The notes: generated by a model not told the origin, from the sequence alone. A stretch of DNA of 51,743 bases from DATHTK01 sp035463295 (GCA_035463295.1 DATHTK010000055.1:1-51743), one strand, 5' to 3'; numbered from the stretch's first letter, positions 1 through 8,487 are shown. A program made the numbers and translations.

Positions 1-2
1 GC

Positions 3-413
3 ATCCAGCAGGAGATAAAGAAGACCATCGTCTTCGTCACCCACGACATAGACGAGGCCATAAAGATGGGCGACAAGATCGCCATCCTCAAGCAGGGCGG
101 CGTCCTCGCCCAGTACGACACACCCGAGAACATCCTCTCGAACCCGAACTCCGAGTTCGTCTCCTCGTTTGTCGGGTCCGACCGCGTGCTCAAGCGGCTC
201 TCGCTCACGAGGGTTGGTGACGTGGAGCTCGAGCCGCCGAACGGGAGCGGGGACGGCGTTCCGCGTCTGGAGAGGACCACGAGCCTCAAGGACGCGCTCT
301 CGGAGATGATCGGGGCCGGCTCGGAGCGGAGCGTGGTCGTCTCCGAGGAGACCGTGCTCGGCTCGCTGACGCTCGACGCGATACGCCAGCTCTGCGGCAA
401 GAACTCCAAGTAG
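3..413 (+). CDS. Glycine betaine/choline ABC transporter ATP-binding protein, 5'-truncated
   Basis: The reading frame is open from the window edge, so only the last 136 residues are seen. They hold the H-loop (FVTHDIDEA) and the post-ATPase segment typical of OpuCA/ProV (ILSNPNSEFVSSFVG), followed by a short tail that looks like a single CBS-like repeat (about residues 90-130), a region that senses ionic strength in OpuCA-type ATPases. It energises the two permeases encoded directly downstream; the next start is 2 nt after this stop. The Walker A and B motifs lie outside the window. The family assignment rests mainly on the three following genes. Confidence 0.85.
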   Translation: MQQEIKKTIVFVTHDIDEAIKMGDKIAILKQGGVLAQYDTPENILSNPNSEFVSSFVGSDRVLKRLSLTRVGDVELEPPNGSGDGVPRLERTTSLKDALSEMIGAGSERSVVVSEETVLGSLTLDAIRQLCGKNSK

Positions 414-415
414 GC

Positions 416-1105
416 GTGGCGGCCTCGCTATTGCAGGGCCTGCAACCCCGGTTCTTTGACTGGGGCTGGCTCCGGGAGAACTTCTTCGAGGACGTGTGGC
501 CCGCGTTCGTCGGTCACCTGTACCTGTCGTTCGTCTCGGTCGCCATCGCGCTAGCCATCTCGTTGCCGCTCGGGGTGTTCGTCTCCCGCTACCGCAAGCT
601 CTATACGCCGGTGCTCTTCGTCACGGGGTTTCTGTTCACCATTCCGAGCCTCGCGCTGTTTGCGTTCCTCGTCGCGTCGGGGGTGGGGATCGGGCCGCGG
701 CCCGTAATTATCGGGCTGGTCTCGTACTCGCTCCTCGTCCTGATCCGGAACGTCGTCACGGGCATAGACTCGGTGCCCCCGGAGACGATAGACGCGGCGA
801 GGGGCATGGGGCTTACGAACCGCCAGATCCTCTTTCGGGTCGAGCTCCCGCTAGCGCTCCCGGTGATCGTGGCCGGCATCCGCATCGCGACCGTGACCGT
901 CATCGGGATCGCGGTCATCGGGGCGTTTATCGCCGGCGGCGGGCTCGGGCAGCTCATCTTCGACGGGATAGACCGGAGCTTCCCGACGCTCGTGTTGACG
1001 GGGGCGGTGATGGCTACCCTGATGGCGATCTTCGCGGACGTGTCGCTGCTCCTGGTGGAGCGCTACATGAGGCCGTGGGCGCGCCGGGCCGGGGGGGCGA
1101 AGTGA
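416..1105 (+). CDS. Glycine betaine/choline ABC transporter permease (OpuCB type)
   Basis: A 229-residue integral membrane protein of the MetI-like permease family with several hydrophobic helices. The cytoplasmic EAA loop that docks on the ATPase is visible (IDAARGMGLTNRQILFRVEL, about residues 122-141). It starts with GTG 2 nt after the ATPase stop, so it is translationally coupled to it. It forms half of the membrane channel of a quaternary-amine uptake system used for osmoprotection. The exact substrate (betaine, choline, carnitine) cannot be told from the sequence. Confidence 0.88.
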   Translation: MAASLLQGLQPRFFDWGWLRENFFEDVWPAFVGHLYLSFVSVAIALAISLPLGVFVSRYRKLYTPVLFVTGFLFTIPSLALFAFLVASGVGIGPRPVIIGLVSYSLLVLIRNVVTGIDSVPPETIDAARGMGLTNRQILFRVELPLALPVIVAGIRIATVTVIGIAVIGAFIAGGGLGQLIFDGIDRSFPTLVLTGAVMATLMAIFADVSLLLVERYMRPWARRAGGAK

Positions 1106-1761
1106 TAGTAGACGGGATCATCGAGACCCTCCAGCGACCGACGTATATGGGCCTCCTGTGGACCCACATCCAGCTCTCCGTGCTCGCCACCTTGCTGGGG
1201 CTGTTGATCTCGCTGCCTGTGGCGCTGGCTGTTAGGAACACGCCGCTGGGGGCCGCGATAGCCGTCAACGTCGGCAACCTCGGGCGGGCCGTGCCGTCGC
1301 TGGCGCTGCTGGCCATCGTCTTCCCCTTTCTGGGCTTCGGGTTCACAGCGCCCCTGATCGCGCTCACCGCCCTCGCGATACCGCCGATCCTGATCAACGC
1401 CTCCACCGGTCTCCGGGAGGTCCGCAACGAGGTGATAGACGCCGCGCGCGGGATGGGACTCTCGGAGGGACAGATTCTCAGACGCATCCAGCTCCCGATA
1501 GCCGCGCCGGTGATCTTCGCTGGCGTCCGCACGTCGGCGGTGCAGGTGGTCGCGAGCGCGACCCTGGCGACGTTTATCGGCGGCGGAGCTTTGGGCGACC
1601 TGATCGTGGAGGGCTTCTCCCGCGGCGACACGGCGATCCTGCTCGCCGGCGCGCTCTCGGTGGCGGCGCTCGCGATTATCACGGAGGTGCTCTTCGACGG
1701 CTTTGAACGCGCCTTTACCCCGAAGGGCCTGAAGATCGCGCAACAGAGGCGCGGCAGGTAA
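1102..1761 (+). CDS. Glycine betaine/choline ABC transporter permease (OpuCD type)
   Basis: A 219-residue second permease of the same system. I place the start at the GTG overlapping the previous stop (GTGA); the frame is open upstream, but the overlap and the N-terminus (VIVDGIIETLQRP) fit the family. Its EAA loop (VIDAARGMGLSEGQILRRIQ) closely matches that of its partner, as expected for a heterodimeric permease pair. The substrate-binding lipoprotein follows 24 nt downstream, completing an OpuCA-CB-CD-CC type set in a different gene order. Confidence 0.88.
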   Translation: MIVDGIIETLQRPTYMGLLWTHIQLSVLATLLGLLISLPVALAVRNTPLGAAIAVNVGNLGRAVPSLALLAIVFPFLGFGFTAPLIALTALAIPPILINASTGLREVRNEVIDAARGMGLSEGQILRRIQLPIAAPVIFAGVRTSAVQVVASATLATFIGGGALGDLIVEGFSRGDTAILLAGALSVAALAIITEVLFDGFERAFTPKGLKIAQQRRGR

Positions 1762-1785
1762 ACCAGTGAGACGGGAAGGAACCGG

Positions 1786-2757
1786 ATGAAGAACAGAACG
1801 AAGTTGATCCGAGCGGTACCTGCGCTCCTGGCGGCGCTGGCGCTCTTCGCCGTTGCGGCCTGCGGAAACGTCGGCGAGAGCGGCGGGGGTGGCCCAGAGT
1901 CGGAGAACGGGGGCGGAGGCGCGACCATCTCCGTAGGCTCGAAGAACTTCACCGAGCAATACATCCTCGGCAACATGTACGCCGACGCGCTCGAAAACGC
2001 CGGTTTCAACGTCGAGAGAAATCTGAATTTGGGGAGCGAGCAGATCGCCGACCGGGCGCTCCAGAACGGCGAGATCGACCTCTACCCCGAGTACACCGGC
2101 ACGTCGCTCGTCGCCATCCTCGATTACGGCGAGGACAACCTCGCAAAGCTCAAGACTCCAGAGGAAACCTACGAGGCCGCCCGGGAGCTCTACGCCGAGA
2201 GGGACCCGGCGGACACGATGCTCGAACCGGCGAGCTTCAACAACACCTACGGCATCTTCGTCCGCTCGGACGTAGCCGAGGAGCGCAACCTCGAAACCCT
2301 CGCCGACCTCGCGCAGGCCTCACCGGAGCTGACCTTCGTCTCCTACTCCGAGTTCCAAAACCGCTCTGACGGCTACCCGAACATGCAGCGCAACTACCCG
2401 GCCTTCGATTTCGAGGACATCATCATCGCCAACCAGCTCGGGCTGCGCTACCAGGGGGTACAGGAGAGCGGCGAAGGCGACGTCGGCGTGGGCTTCCAGA
2501 CCGACGGCCAACTCGCCTCCGACGAGCTCACGGTGATGGAGGACGAGAAGGACATCTGGCCCTTCTACAACCCGGCCCCCGTCGTCCGCTCCGACACCCT
2601 TGAGGAGAACCCGAAGATGGAAAAGGTCCTCAACGAGGTAACCGAGAGCCTCGACGTCGAGACGATGCGCGAGCTGAACGGCCGGGTCGACCTCGAGCAG
2701 GAAGACCCGGAGGACGTGGCCCGCGAGTACCTGGAGCAGGAGGGCCTCATAGAGTAG
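1786..2757 (+). CDS. Glycine betaine/choline-binding lipoprotein
   Basis: A 323-residue extracellular solute-binding protein of the OpuAC/OpuCC family. The N-terminus is a lipoprotein signal peptide with a positive start, a hydrophobic stretch and a lipobox ending in VAAC (Cys26). A Gly/Ser/Glu-rich linker of about 20 residues precedes the binding domain. The domain opens with the typical GSKNFTEQYILG motif and contains DLYPEYTGT, both near the quaternary-amine pocket. It delivers ligand to the two permeases upstream. It is the last gene of the operon. Confidence 0.92.
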   Translation: MKNRTKLIRAVPALLAALALFAVAACGNVGESGGGGPESENGGGGATISVGSKNFTEQYILGNMYADALENAGFNVERNLNLGSEQIADRALQNGEIDLYPEYTGTSLVAILDYGEDNLAKLKTPEETYEAARELYAERDPADTMLEPASFNNTYGIFVRSDVAEERNLETLADLAQASPELTFVSYSEFQNRSDGYPNMQRNYPAFDFEDIIIANQLGLRYQGVQESGEGDVGVGFQTDGQLASDELTVMEDEKDIWPFYNPAPVVRSDTLEENPKMEKVLNEVTESLDVETMRELNGRVDLEQEDPEDVAREYLEQEGLIE

Positions 2758-2824
2758 CCACGCGGCGATACCCGCTCTTCGACGGCAGTCCGGACACAGC
2801 GACGAGCCGCGGGCGCGCGGCTGC

Positions 2825-2836
2825 TACACTGGCGCC
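2825..2836 (+). promoter_or_regulatory. -10 box placing the transcript start at the ATG (leaderless)
   Basis: TACACT at 2825-2830 is followed by a 6-nt spacer and the ATG at 2837, and no Shine-Dalgarno site exists. No convincing -35 box is present. The spacing suggests that transcription begins at or next to the start codon. Confidence 0.5.
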
Positions 2837-3199
2837 ATGCCAGCGAGGGTACGGATAAGACCGGAGCTCATAACGGAGCACCGCCTCCGCGTCGAGATGT
2901 ACGGTCTCGAGGACGAGGATATAGAGAACACGATCCGGATGAAGGGCTGGGCGTGGGTACGCTCACGTGAGGCCTGGGTCTACGCCGGGGAGCCGGACTT
3001 CATCTACCGCCAGATCCGGGAGGTGATCATCGCTCTGCCGGAGATCGTCTTCGACGAGGACGGGCTGGAGGAGGCGGTGCGCACCGTCGAGGAGAAGGCG
3101 AGGGACGACGAGGAGCGCGAGGAGGGTCGCGAGCTCCTCCGAAAGGCCCTGGAGAAGACGGGCCAGATCCAGCAGGCCGAGAGTTACCTGGACCGATAG
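2837..3199 (+). CDS. Hypothetical protein, 120 aa, acidic and helical
   Basis: I do not recognise this family. The first 75 residues look like a small folded domain (RLRVEMYGLEDEDIENTIRM and a WAWVRSREAWVYAGE segment rich in Trp). The last 50 residues are a charged, probably helical or coiled region dense in Glu, Arg and Lys. There is no signal peptide or membrane segment, so it is probably cytosolic. It follows the betaine transporter by 79 nt but has its own -10 box and appears to be transcribed alone. Its stop codon lies within the strong hairpin at 3190-3225. Confidence 0.7.
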   Translation: MPARVRIRPELITEHRLRVEMYGLEDEDIENTIRMKGWAWVRSREAWVYAGEPDFIYRQIREVIIALPEIVFDEDGLEEAVRTVEEKARDDEEREEGRELLRKALEKTGQIQQAESYLDR

Positions 3200-3225
3200 G
3201 CGTCCTTCGGACCGCCTATCGGTCC
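3190..3225. terminator. Perfect 13-bp hairpin between convergent genes
   Basis: GGACCGATAGGCG at 3190-3202 and its exact reverse complement at 3213-3225 form a 13-bp stem with a 10-nt loop. No T-run follows on either strand. The left arm contains the stop codon of the 2837 gene, and the right arm ends exactly before the stop of the metallophosphoesterase, so one element can serve both genes. Confidence 0.75.
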
Positions 3226-4080
3226 CTATGATGAGGGTGGGGACGCCTCTTCTCTACCCGTCTTCAGGAACGGCAGCCGGTCGTAGAAGACGAACCGCTC
3301 GAAGTCCGGGTAGAACTCGCTCGTCGTCACGGGGGTACGGGAGAAAGTAGCGAGGGGGTCTTCGCCCTCCCTCCCCTTGCCGGGCTGCTTGAGCATGATC
3401 CTCACGCTCTCGTTGTCGAACTCGATCACGTTGTAGGAGGGTGGCATCGTGCCGCGCACCCGCATGCTCGAGGCCGTGCCGGAGTGGACGACCCTGACGC
3501 CCGAGATGCTCCAGACGTAGGGGACGTGGCGGTGACCGGAGAGGACCATGTCCACCTTGATCTCCCGGAAGATCGCCATCACGTCGCCTGCGTCGCGCAG
3601 GTTGTTCACGTCGCGGCCCGTGCCAGGGACGGCGAGTATGTGGTGGTGAACCATCACGATCTTCGGTCCCCGATCCCAATCCCGCAACTCCGAGTCGATC
3701 CAGGCGTAGTGCTCGCGGCCTACCTCGCCCTCGTCGAGGTCCGGCTTGGTCGAGTCGAGCGCTACCACCTTCGCCTCGCCCTCCGGTACGGTCACCACGG
3801 CGATCCCCTCGCGCATCCCGAAGAACTCCTCGAAGTGCCGGTACCCGACGTTCTTCGCGTCGTGGTTGCCGGGGATCACGACAACGTTCGGACACTCTAT
3901 CCGGTCGAGGTAACCCCTAGCCTCCTCGAACTCCCAGCGGTAGCCCTCCATCGTTAGGTCGCCGGCGATCGCTACGAGGTCCGGCTCGATCTCGTTGGTC
4001 TCCTCGATCGCGGCCTCGAGCAGGTCTGGCCTGAAGAGCCCCGACCCCACGTGTATGTCCGACATCTGAACTATCTTCAT
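3226..4080 (-). CDS. Calcineurin-like metallophosphoesterase
   Basis: A 284-residue enzyme with the full set of dimetal phosphoesterase motifs in order: DIH near the N-terminus, GDLTMEGYR, GNHD, an HHH cluster around the middle and GHRHVPYVW. It resembles the CpdA/Icc group of phosphodiesterases, but the substrate (cyclic nucleotide, phospholipid or other) is not evident. I chose the ATG at 4080 because the protein then begins directly with the first metal-binding strand (MKIVQMSDIH) and a GGGAGG site precedes it. A longer in-frame extension upstream shows no family-like sequence. It has no signal peptide. Confidence 0.85.
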   Translation of the reverse strand: MKIVQMSDIHVGSGLFRPDLLEAAIEETNEIEPDLVAIAGDLTMEGYRWEFEEARGYLDRIECPNVVVIPGNHDAKNVGYRHFEEFFGMREGIAVVTVPEGEAKVVALDSTKPDLDEGEVGREHYAWIDSELRDWDRGPKIVMVHHHILAVPGTGRDVNNLRDAGDVMAIFREIKVDMVLSGHRHVPYVWSISGVRVVHSGTASSMRVRGTMPPSYNVIEFDNESVRIMLKQPGKGREGEDPLATFSRTPVTTSEFYPDFERFVFYDRLPFLKTGREEASPPSS

Positions 4081-4236
4081 CTCAGCCTCCCGGGAAGTTC
4101 CACGAAACATTATGCCCTCTTCGAGAGACACAAGCTGCGCGCACGCGAGGTGGTCACCGCTCTCCGCCACTCGACACGCCGTACTAGAGATAATATGCTG
4201 CGTCCCCTGAGGAACGATCAGGAGGGGGGCTGCGCG

Positions 4237-5592
4237 ATGATGGACCTGTTGAGTACCTTGAGCGGGATCATTTGGGGGCCATTCGTGCTGGTTCCCCTGC
4301 TCCTCCTGACGGGCATCTACCTGACTTTTCTTTTGCGGGGGATCCAGTTCCGCGAGCTCGGGCCCGCGCTCTATCTGGCCCTCGTCAAGCGCAAGGAAGA
4401 GACCTCCGAGGGGGACATCTCCCACTACCAGGCCCTGATGACGGCGCTCGCCGCCACGGTGGGCACGGGTAACATCGTCGGCGTCGCGACCGCAATAGCG
4501 CTCGGCGGCCCGGGGGCGCTCTTCTGGATGTGGATGACCGCGCTGTTCGGGATGGCGACGAAGTACTCAGAGGCGCTGCTCGGCGTCAAGTACCGCCACA
4601 CGGACGCCGCTGGCGAGAGGAGCGGTGGCCCGGCCTTCTACCTGACCAACGGTATCGGCGGCAGGCTGGGAAGGGGTCTCGGCATACTCTTCGCGGTCTT
4701 CGCCGCCATAGCGGCCTTCGGGATCGGCAACATGGTCCAGTCCAACGCGACGACCTCGGCCATAAATACCGCCTTCGGGATACCGAACTGGATCAGCGGC
4801 CTAGTGCTGACCGTGCTCGCCGCGGTGGTGATCCTCGGCGGTATCAAGGCCATCGGCAGGGTCACCGCGGTCTTCGTCCCGTTCATGGCGATCGTGTACG
4901 TTCTCGGGGCGATAGTCGTCCTGATCGTCAACGTCGACGAACTCCCCGGTGCCGTAGCGCTCGTTATCTCAAGCGCGTTCACCGGGCAGGCGGCGACCGG
5001 CGGCTTCGTCGGCGTCGGCATCCTGGCGGCGATCCAGTTCGGCGTCGCCCGGGGCATCTTCTCCAACGAGTCGGGCCTCGGGACCGGCGGCATCGCCGCA
5101 GCGGCGGCCCAGACCATCCACCCGGTGCGCCAGGCGATGGTCTCCATGACCCAGACGTTTATAGACACGATCGTGATCTGCTCGTTCACCGGCCTCGCGA
5201 TCGTAAGCACGGGCGTGTGGCAGTCTGGCGGGGACGGCGGCGACTTTACCCAGAAGGCCTTTGGAACGGCCTTCGGCGCCTGGGGCCCGACCGTCGTCGC
5301 CGTGGGGCTCGCCCTGTTCGCCTTCTCCACGCTATTGGGCTGGGCCTACTACGGAGAGCGCAACCTGGAGTACCTATTCGGACGCGTCTCCGTCTTCCCC
5401 TACCGGCTGGCGTTTATCGTGGCGATCTTTATAGGGTCCACGCTGACCCTCGAAGGCGTCTTTCTCTTCTCCGACGTGGCGAACGGCCTGATGGCGCTGC
5501 CGAACCTGATCGGGCTGCTGCTCCTCTCCGGGATTATCGTGCGCGAGACGCGCTCGTACTTTAACGGCTCGGCGACGAGCCGCGCCCGCTGA
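4237..5592 (+). CDS. Alanine/glycine:cation symporter (AGCS family)
   Basis: A 451-residue polytopic inner-membrane transporter that takes up alanine or glycine with Na+ or H+. Family signatures are visible: GTGNIVGVATAIALGGPGA near residue 80 and GIFSNESGLGTGG near residue 275, both in conserved substrate/ion-binding helices. The start at 4237 is supported by GGAGGGGGG about 7 nt upstream; in-frame starts further up have no such site. The C-terminus overlaps the end of the convergent argH by 32 nt. Confidence 0.92.
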   Translation: MMDLLSTLSGIIWGPFVLVPLLLLTGIYLTFLLRGIQFRELGPALYLALVKRKEETSEGDISHYQALMTALAATVGTGNIVGVATAIALGGPGALFWMWMTALFGMATKYSEALLGVKYRHTDAAGERSGGPAFYLTNGIGGRLGRGLGILFAVFAAIAAFGIGNMVQSNATTSAINTAFGIPNWISGLVLTVLAAVVILGGIKAIGRVTAVFVPFMAIVYVLGAIVVLIVNVDELPGAVALVISSAFTGQAATGGFVGVGILAAIQFGVARGIFSNESGLGTGGIAAAAAQTIHPVRQAMVSMTQTFIDTIVICSFTGLAIVSTGVWQSGGDGGDFTQKAFGTAFGAWGPTVVAVGLALFAFSTLLGWAYYGERNLEYLFGRVSVFPYRLAFIVAIFIGSTLTLEGVFLFSDVANGLMALPNLIGLLLLSGIIVRETRSYFNGSATSRAR

Positions 5593-6967
5593 GGAAGGTT
5601 CGGGCTCGCCCCAACTGCGACTCCACGGACTCAGGGGAGGTCGAGCCCGCGCTCCTCTTGTTGGCGACGCTGCCGCGCGCGGTGAGCGACCCCGGCGGCA
5701 GGTGTGCCAGCGCCGGATGCGCCGCCGCGAGCTCCTCGCGCGGAACCTCTTCTAGCGAGACCCCGAGCTCCTCGCACCGGCGCACGAGGCCGCCGACGGC
5801 CCGGTGCGCCTGACGGAACGGCACGCCGCGCGCCGCGAGGAAGTCCGCGAGCTCGGTGGCGAGGGCGAACCCGCCGGCGGCCTGCGCCATGCGGGCGCCG
5901 TCGAAGCGCGCGGTGCGAAGCATCTCCGGCAAGACGGCGAGCATGAGGAGGATGGAGTCGACGGCGTCGAAGAGCGGCTCCTTGTCCTCCTGCAGGTCCT
6001 TCGAGTACCCTAGAGGGAGGCCTTTCAGCGTAATCAGGAGCGCGCCCAGGTCCCCGATCAGGCGCCCCGCCTTGCCGCGCAGGAGCTCGTAGGCGTCCGG
6101 GTTCTTTTTCTGCGGCATGATGGAGGAGCCCGACGAGTAGGCGTCATCGAGCTCCGCGAAGCGGAACTCCAGGCTCGTCCACAGCACCCACTCCTCCCCC
6201 AGCCGGCTCAGGTGCACCCCGAGCACGGCGCAGGCGTAGAGAAGATCGAGGGCGAAGTCCCTCTCCGAGACCGCGTCGAGCGAGTTCGAGAACGGCTCCA
6301 TCCCGAGCTCCGCAGCGCTTGCCGCGGGGTCTACGCGATGCGGCGTCCCACCCAGCGCCGCCGCCCCCAGAGGGGAGACGTTCGCCGCCTCCCCCGCCGC
6401 CTCCAGCCTCCGCAGATCCCTCTTGAGAGCCTCGAAGTGGGCAAGCAGGTGGTGTGAGAGCAGGATCGGCTGCGCCCGCTGCAGGTGCGTGTAGCCGGGG
6501 AGGATGAGGTCCCTGTTCTCCTCCGCCACCTCCATGAGCGCCCGCATCGCCGCGAGCACGCCTTCTCTTATCTCCTCCGCCGCGTCGCGGACAAAGAGAT
6601 GGAGATCGAGGGCCACCTGGTCGTTGCGGCTGCGCCCCGTGTGCAGCTTGAGGGCGACATCGCCGACGATCTCCCTCAGACGCCGCTCGACGGCGGTGTG
6701 TACGTCCTCGTCGCCGAGCGTCCACTCGAACCGGCCGGCTTCGACCTCCCCGCGCACCGCCTCGAGCCCGCGCACGAGCCCCTCGGCTTCCTCGGAGGAG
6801 AGAATCCCACTCTTCCCGAGCATCCGGACGTGGGCGATGGAGCCCCGGATGTCGTACAGAGCGAGCCGGATGTCGAAGGGGATAGAGGCGTTCAGGCGCT
6901 GGAAGGCCTCGGCGGGGGCCACAGAGAACCTCCCCCCCCAGAGCGGGCTCTTATCTCTCTCTCTCAT
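5561..6967 (-). CDS. argH: Argininosuccinate lyase
   Basis: A 468-residue enzyme that splits argininosuccinate into arginine and fumarate in the last step of arginine synthesis. It belongs to the fumarase/aspartase superfamily; the signature loop GSSIMPQKKNPD is present about two-thirds along, and the N-terminus has the family start LWGGRF. Length is normal for the family. I chose the ATG at 6967: there is no Shine-Dalgarno site, but TAAACT ends 7 nt upstream, suggesting a leaderless message. A TTG 13 codons earlier is in frame but unsupported. No other arginine gene lies nearby. Confidence 0.93.
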   Translation of the reverse strand: MRERDKSPLWGGRFSVAPAEAFQRLNASIPFDIRLALYDIRGSIAHVRMLGKSGILSSEEAEGLVRGLEAVRGEVEAGRFEWTLGDEDVHTAVERRLREIVGDVALKLHTGRSRNDQVALDLHLFVRDAAEEIREGVLAAMRALMEVAEENRDLILPGYTHLQRAQPILLSHHLLAHFEALKRDLRRLEAAGEAANVSPLGAAALGGTPHRVDPAASAAELGMEPFSNSLDAVSERDFALDLLYACAVLGVHLSRLGEEWVLWTSLEFRFAELDDAYSSGSSIMPQKKNPDAYELLRGKAGRLIGDLGALLITLKGLPLGYSKDLQEDKEPLFDAVDSILLMLAVLPEMLRTARFDGARMAQAAGGFALATELADFLAARGVPFRQAHRAVGGLVRRCEELGVSLEEVPREELAAAHPALAHLPPGSLTARGSVANKRSAGSTSPESVESQLGRARTFLSGRGSSPSR

Positions 6968-6974
6968 GGGCGGC

Positions 6975-6980
6975 AGTTTA
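6975..6980 (-). promoter_or_regulatory. -10 box of argH
   Basis: On the minus strand TAAACT lies 7 nt before the argH ATG at 6967. With no ribosome-binding site present, this fits leaderless transcription. The -35 region is not recognisable. Confidence 0.45.
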
Positions 6981-7130
6981 TCCGAAGAGGCGATAGGCAG
7001 CTCCAAGATGCTTTGCCATTGGGCCGCGATGCAGGGACATAATCGGTTTGTACGTCCCGGCGCGACTCACTGCAGGGCTCGCCATCCGGCGCGCGTGTGT
7101 CACTGGCCGCCTTTGAGCTCTCGGTCTCTG

Positions 7131-7538
7131 CTACCCGCTGATCCGGGAACCGTTCTGACTGCGGTACTTCCTGACGGCGGACTTCAGGGTACTGAGGCCG
7201 AGCGTAGCGTTGCGGGTGCGGCTACCGATGATCTCCCGGCCTAGAGTCTCCACGAACTCGCCGTAATCGAGGGCGAGAACCTCGTCCATCGAGAGCCGTT
7301 CCTCGAGGACCCTCTCCAGGAGGATGTCCGTGGCGCCCTGACTTATAGTGTCGCCCTCCCCGGTGAAAGAGGCGTCCTCTATCCCCCCGTGGCCGTCACC
7401 CTTGAGGTAGACGACGACCGCGCCCCCGCACTCCGGGCTCCCACCGGGCAACACGACGTCCGCGCCCTCAAGAACCCCCTTGTGGCGGGGGTTCCTGGAG
7501 TGCTCTGTGAGCAGGGCTATGCGGCTCTGGCGATCCAA
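7131..7538 (-). CDS. SufU/IscU-like scaffold protein with missing ligands
   Basis: A 135-residue protein of the NifU-N/IscU/SufU fold, shown by HSRNPRHKG near the N-terminus, the PECGG turn, the FTGEGDTISQGATDIL strand-helix and RNATLGL near the C-terminus. Canonical SufU/IscU uses three Cys and one Asp to hold zinc or the cluster. Here only Cys37 remains: the Asp of the CGD turn is Gly39, the second Cys is Asp63, and the third Cys region reads RNATLGL. It therefore cannot be an ordinary scaffold. The TTG start at 7538 has GGAG upstream that overlaps the rhodanese stop (10-nt gap), so the two genes form an operon. A sulfur-relay role is likely. Confidence 0.75.
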   Translation of the reverse strand: MDRQSRIALLTEHSRNPRHKGVLEGADVVLPGGSPECGGAVVVYLKGDGHGGIEDASFTGEGDTISQGATDILLERVLEERLSMDEVLALDYGEFVETLGREIIGSRTRNATLGLSTLKSAVRKYRSQNGSRISG

Positions 7539-7548
7539 AGAGAGGCTC

Positions 7549-8418
7549 CTACCGCTCGATCGGGGCGCGCACCAGATTGCCCCACTCGGTCCACGAGCCG
7601 TCGTAGTTCCTGACCTTGTCGTAGCCGAGGAGGTACGTCAGGACGAACCACGTGTGAGACGAACGCTCCCCGATGCGGCAGTACGCTATGACGTCGTCGC
7701 CCTCCGAAAGACCTGCCTCATCCTCGTAGATCTCCTTGAGCTCATCGGCGCTCTTGAAGGTGCCGTCCTCCCGGACAGCGCGTGCCCAGGGCACGTTCGC
7801 GGCACCCGGGATATGCCCACCCCGCAGGGCACCCTCCTGCGGGTAGTCCGGCATGTGAAGAAGCTCGCCCGAGTACTCGCCGGGGCTGCGCACATCCACC
7901 AGCGGCCCCTGGACCTCCAGGTGCTTCATCACGTCCTCTCTGAACGCCCGGATCTTCTCGTCGTCCCTCTCGGGCACGGGGTAGTCGGTCTGCGCAAACG
8001 AAGGCACGTCCTGGGTCATCGGCCTTCCTTCGGCCTCCCACTTGACCCTTCCCCCGTCCATCACCCGGACGTTGTCGTGGCCGAAGAGTTGGAAGACCCA
8101 CAGAGCATACGTCGCCCACCAGTTGTTCCTGTCCCCGTAGAAGACCACGGTCGTCTCCGGGGTGATCCCCTTCTCGCTCATGAGCCGCGCGAAGTGGTCG
8201 GGGTCGAGGTAATCGCGCGTGAGCGGGTCGTTGAGGTCCTCGACCCAGTCGATCTTGACGGCATTCGGGACGTGGCCGATGTCGTAGAGCAAGACGTCCT
8301 CGTCGGACTCTACGATCCTGATGTTCTCCGTGTCGTCGATGTGCTGGGCTACCCACTCGGTCGTTACGAGCGCCTCCGGGTGAGCGTAGCCCTTCTGCTG
8401 TATCTCCTGCTCGGTCAC
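7549..8418 (-). CDS. Thiosulfate/3-mercaptopyruvate sulfurtransferase (tandem rhodanese)
   Basis: A 289-residue two-domain rhodanese. The first domain (about residues 15-145) is inactive-like and ends with MDGGRVKWEAEGRP. The second (about 170-285) carries the active loop CRIGERSSH, whose Cys (about residue 246) would hold the persulfide; the CRIGERS loop matches actinobacterial CysA/SseA-type enzymes. It probably transfers sulfur from thiosulfate or mercaptopyruvate to an acceptor. The GTG start is preceded by AAAGGAGA. It is the first gene of an operon with the SufU-like gene and lies 51 nt below a palindrome also found at the sulfate assimilation operon. Confidence 0.9.
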   Translation of the reverse strand: MTEQEIQQKGYAHPEALVTTEWVAQHIDDTENIRIVESDEDVLLYDIGHVPNAVKIDWVEDLNDPLTRDYLDPDHFARLMSEKGITPETTVVFYGDRNNWWATYALWVFQLFGHDNVRVMDGGRVKWEAEGRPMTQDVPSFAQTDYPVPERDDEKIRAFREDVMKHLEVQGPLVDVRSPGEYSGELLHMPDYPQEGALRGGHIPGAANVPWARAVREDGTFKSADELKEIYEDEAGLSEGDDVIAYCRIGERSSHTWFVLTYLLGYDKVRNYDGSWTEWGNLVRAPIER

Positions 8419-8455
8419 TTCTCTCCTTTCACCGTTACCAGCTATTCAGGCGCAC

Positions 8456-8461
8456 ATTCTA
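8456..8461 (-). promoter_or_regulatory. -10 box of the rhodanese operon
   Basis: TAGAAT on the minus strand, 37 nt upstream of the rhodanese GTG. The -35 position, 17-19 nt further up, falls inside the palindrome at 8469-8487 (GACAAA or CCGACA), so a protein bound there would directly affect polymerase binding. Confidence 0.45.
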
Positions 8462-8468
8462 AACCATC

Positions 8469-8487
8469 TCCGATAGATTTTGTCGGG
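8469..8487. promoter_or_regulatory. Palindromic operator candidate, copy A
   Basis: TCCGATAGATTTTGTCGGG is an imperfect inverted repeat (arms TCCGA-A and TCGG). Over 22 nt (8469-8490) it matches 18 positions of the site at 22424-22445 upstream of the sulfate assimilation operon. It lies between the rhodanese operon and fbiC and overlaps the likely rhodanese -35 region. The regulator is unknown. Confidence 0.6.

Noticed and set aside
4081..4425. N-terminal extension of the metallophosphoesterase
   Set aside because: The 115 upstream codons overlap the divergent symporter gene, have no family resemblance, and a good ribosome site supports the ATG at 4080.
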